A DNA stretch of 7,800 bases from DAOUAJ01 sp034433615. GTDB taxonomy: Bacteria > Chloroflexota > Anaerolineae > DUEN01. Position numbers and translations under genes: made by a program. Positions within the stretch are counted from its first letter, which is position 1. Every line of letters starts with the position of its first letter. The DNA is taken from the NCBI GenBank assembly GCA_034433615.1, contig DAOUAJ010000155.1, positions 1 to 7,800 of the forward strand. The letters are read 5' to 3'. Below are positions 6,395 through 7,800 of this stretch, piece after piece. The notes under the pieces were generated by a model. The model ran no database searches. It had not been told where the DNA came from and saw only the letters and a program-made list of their open reading frames with translations.

Positions 6395-7800
6395 ATGGCT
6401 CGCTACCGCGTCTATCTTCCCGATCTTACCTTCTACCAACAAACGGTTGCCTGCCAGTTTGCCTGTCCGGTACGTACGGATTCACGGGCTTATGTCAATG
6501 CTATTGCCAGGGGGGAATACGAGCGTGCTTACCTGATCGCCCGCGAGACTAACCCTTTCGCCTCCACCTGTGGCTGGGTGTGCGGTGCGCCCTGCGAGGC
6601 GGCCTGCCGGCGTGGGCAAATTGATGAACCTGTAGCCATTCGGGCGTTAAAACGCTTTGTCAACGATCGCTACGGGGTCTATCTTGGGGAGGGCGGCCAA
6701 TCCCGCCAGCCTCCCGCCTGGCCAGCTTATGTCGGGCCGACCAATGCTTTTGATCTGGGAAACACGCTGTTCCCTACCAGCCGTAGCGGTTTGGCAGCAG
6801 CTCGTTCGCGTGAGGATAAGACGGGAAAACGCGTTGCCATCATCGGGGCCGGGCCGGCTGGGCTTTCTTGCGCCCATGACCTCTCTTTGCTTGGTCACGA
6901 AGTGATTGTTTTCGAAGCGGCCCCGGTGGCAGGCGGGATGTTGCGCCTGGGGGTGCCTGAGTATCGCCTCCCTCGTGAGCTCATCGCGCTGGAGATCGAA
7001 GCTATCCTGTCCCTGGGGCCACAACTCCGCCTTAACCAGACTCTAGGTCGAGATTTTTCCCTGGCAGATTTGCGCCAAGAGTTCGATGCCATCTTCATCG
7101 CCATCGGCACCTACCGCAGCCGTAGGCTCAATGTGGAAGGTGAGCAGTTCGACGGAGTCTTGCGAGCGGTGGACTTTTTGGTCAACGTCAACCTCGGAGG
7201 GTATAACCTGAATCTGGGTAAACGAGTGCTGGTCATTGGTGGTGGGAACGTAGCCATGGACGTGGCGCGCACCGCAGCCCGATTGGGCCACCCAGCACAA
7301 TCCGGAGGAGACCTGGAAATGGCCCTGGATGTGGCGCGCACCGCAGCCCGCCTGGGGGCCACCCAGGAAGTACATTGTCTGGTGGTCGAAGGCCGGGATG
7401 AGATGCTGGCCGACTCTTTCGAGATCGAAGAGGCGGAAAAAGAAGGCGTGGTGATCCATAATCATGTGGCTCCCAAGCGTATCCTGAGCCAGGATGGACG
7501 CGCTGTTGCCCTGGAGACCCTCGACGTCGCTCGCGCCTTTGACGAGCATGGCCGCTTCAATCCCCAATTGATCTCGGGGACTGAAAAGGTGTGGGCGTGC
7601 GACAGCGTGATCGTCGCGATAGGTCAAACGGGCGAACTCGACTGGGTGCAACCCGAAGATGGCCTGGTAGCCACACCGCGCGGCACACTTGCCGTAGACA
7701 GGGAGACGCTCGCCACCTCCATTCCGAGAGTGTACGCAGGCGGCGACATTGCCTTTGGGCCACGCTTGATCATCAATGCCGTCGCTGACGGGCAACGGGC
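6395..7800 (+). CDS. GltD-like Fe-S/FAD/NAD(P)H oxidoreductase (cut by the right edge)
   Basis: This flavoprotein resembles the glutamate synthase small subunit and the N-terminal part of dihydropyrimidine dehydrogenase; such proteins move electrons between NAD(P)H, FAD and Fe-S centres. 468 residues are visible. The N-terminal helical domain has C20 and C24, then C59, C63, C67 and C71 (TCGWVCGAPCEAAC), likely Fe-S ligands. FAD binds at GAGPAG (151-156) with an acidic strand end (VIVFEA). The second dinucleotide site is GGGN (282-285), and the closing FAD motif is AGGDIAFGP near 450. GGAG 10 bases upstream supports ATG 6395. Residues 287-298 are echoed at 310-321, the result of a 69-base-offset duplication. 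The electron partner is unknown; glutamate synthase itself is not shown, since no large subunit is visible. It lies 84 bases after the response regulator and could be its target or co-transcribed. Confidence 0.9.
   Translation, partial: MARYRVYLPDLTFYQQTVACQFACPVRTDSRAYVNAIARGEYERAYLIARETNPFASTCGWVCGAPCEAACRRGQIDEPVAIRALKRFVNDRYGVYLGEGGQSRQPPAWPAYVGPTNAFDLGNTLFPTSRSGLAAARSREDKTGKRVAIIGAGPAGLSCAHDLSLLGHEVIVFEAAPVAGGMLRLGVPEYRLPRELIALEIEAILSLGPQLRLNQTLGRDFSLADLRQEFDAIFIAIGTYRSRRLNVEGEQFDGVLRAVDFLVNVNLGGYNLNLGKRVLVIGGGNVAMDVARTAARLGHPAQSGGDLEMALDVARTAARLGATQEVHCLVVEGRDEMLADSFEIEEAEKEGVVIHNHVAPKRILSQDGRAVALETLDVARAFDEHGRFNPQLISGTEKVWACDSVIVAIGQTGELDWVQPEDGLVATPRGTLAVDRETLATSIPRVYAGGDIAFGPRLIINAVADGQR
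7253..7366 (+). repeat. Internal in-frame duplication in the oxidoreductase gene
   Basis: Bases 7253-7295 recur at 7322-7366 with an offset of 69 bases. The core of 20 bases (7262-7281 and 7331-7350) is identical, and similarity runs on across a 2-base gap (three G against five G) to a shared CCACCCAG. In the protein, DVARTAARLG appears at 289-298 and at 312-321, adding 23 residues directly after the GGGN nucleotide-binding turn. The frame is kept. Confidence 0.85.

Noticed and set aside
7043..7795. 250-codon minus-strand open frame
   Set aside because: It is antisense to the oxidoreductase gene, which shows clear FAD and NAD(P)H motifs; the internal repeat appears in it only as a mirror of that gene.

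Overview
The window looks like a chromosomal metal-homeostasis region from a bacterium with moderately high GC. Protein style suggests Chloroflexota (Anaerolineae-like): the CopA with two GMTCASC domains, the small Cys/His-rich protein beside a CsoR-family gene, and the GltD-like oxidoreductase with a CxxxC N-terminus. This taxonomic guess comes from remembered family resemblance only. No rRNA, tRNA, CRISPR array, insertion sequence or convincing intrinsic terminator was seen.

Left part, minus strand (3321 down to 1). Three tightly packed genes form an apparent operon read leftwards: a 127-residue Cys/His-rich protein of unknown function, a CsoR/FrmR-family regulator that overlaps its 3' end, and 12 bases further on a large Cu(+)-type P1B ATPase (CopA). 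The ATPase has two N-terminal metal-binding domains, and its last residues run off the left edge. The regulator lacks all three canonical copper ligands of CsoR.

Middle (3322-3495). A short divergent control region separates the operon from a rightward gene for a small single-HMA-domain protein, which may be a copper chaperone. Each direction has a readable sigma70-like promoter with an inverted repeat in or beside it. Together these four genes look like a copper sensing, trafficking and export module: the soluble HMA protein could carry Cu(I), CopA would pump it out, and the CsoR-like protein, perhaps with the Cys/His-rich partner, could regulate.

Right part, plus strand. A 342-base gap (3862-4203) holds at most a doubtful 33-codon reading frame and an inverted repeat. 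It is followed by a two-component pair: a membrane PAS histidine kinase whose 3' end overlaps an OmpR/PhoB-type response regulator by 8 bases. After 84 more bases comes a GltD-like Fe-S/FAD/NAD(P)H oxidoreductase, cut by the right edge. It carries a clear internal in-frame duplication (offset 69 bases) in its second nucleotide-binding domain. Nothing in the sequence directly ties the two-component system to copper; proximity is the only argument.

No wholly new system is proven here. The best leads are the CsoR-family regulator with no canonical metal ligands, overlapping and apparently coupled to a CxC-P-HH-x4-CxC protein; the dyad-bearing divergent promoters; an insertion in CopA; and the duplication in the oxidoreductase.
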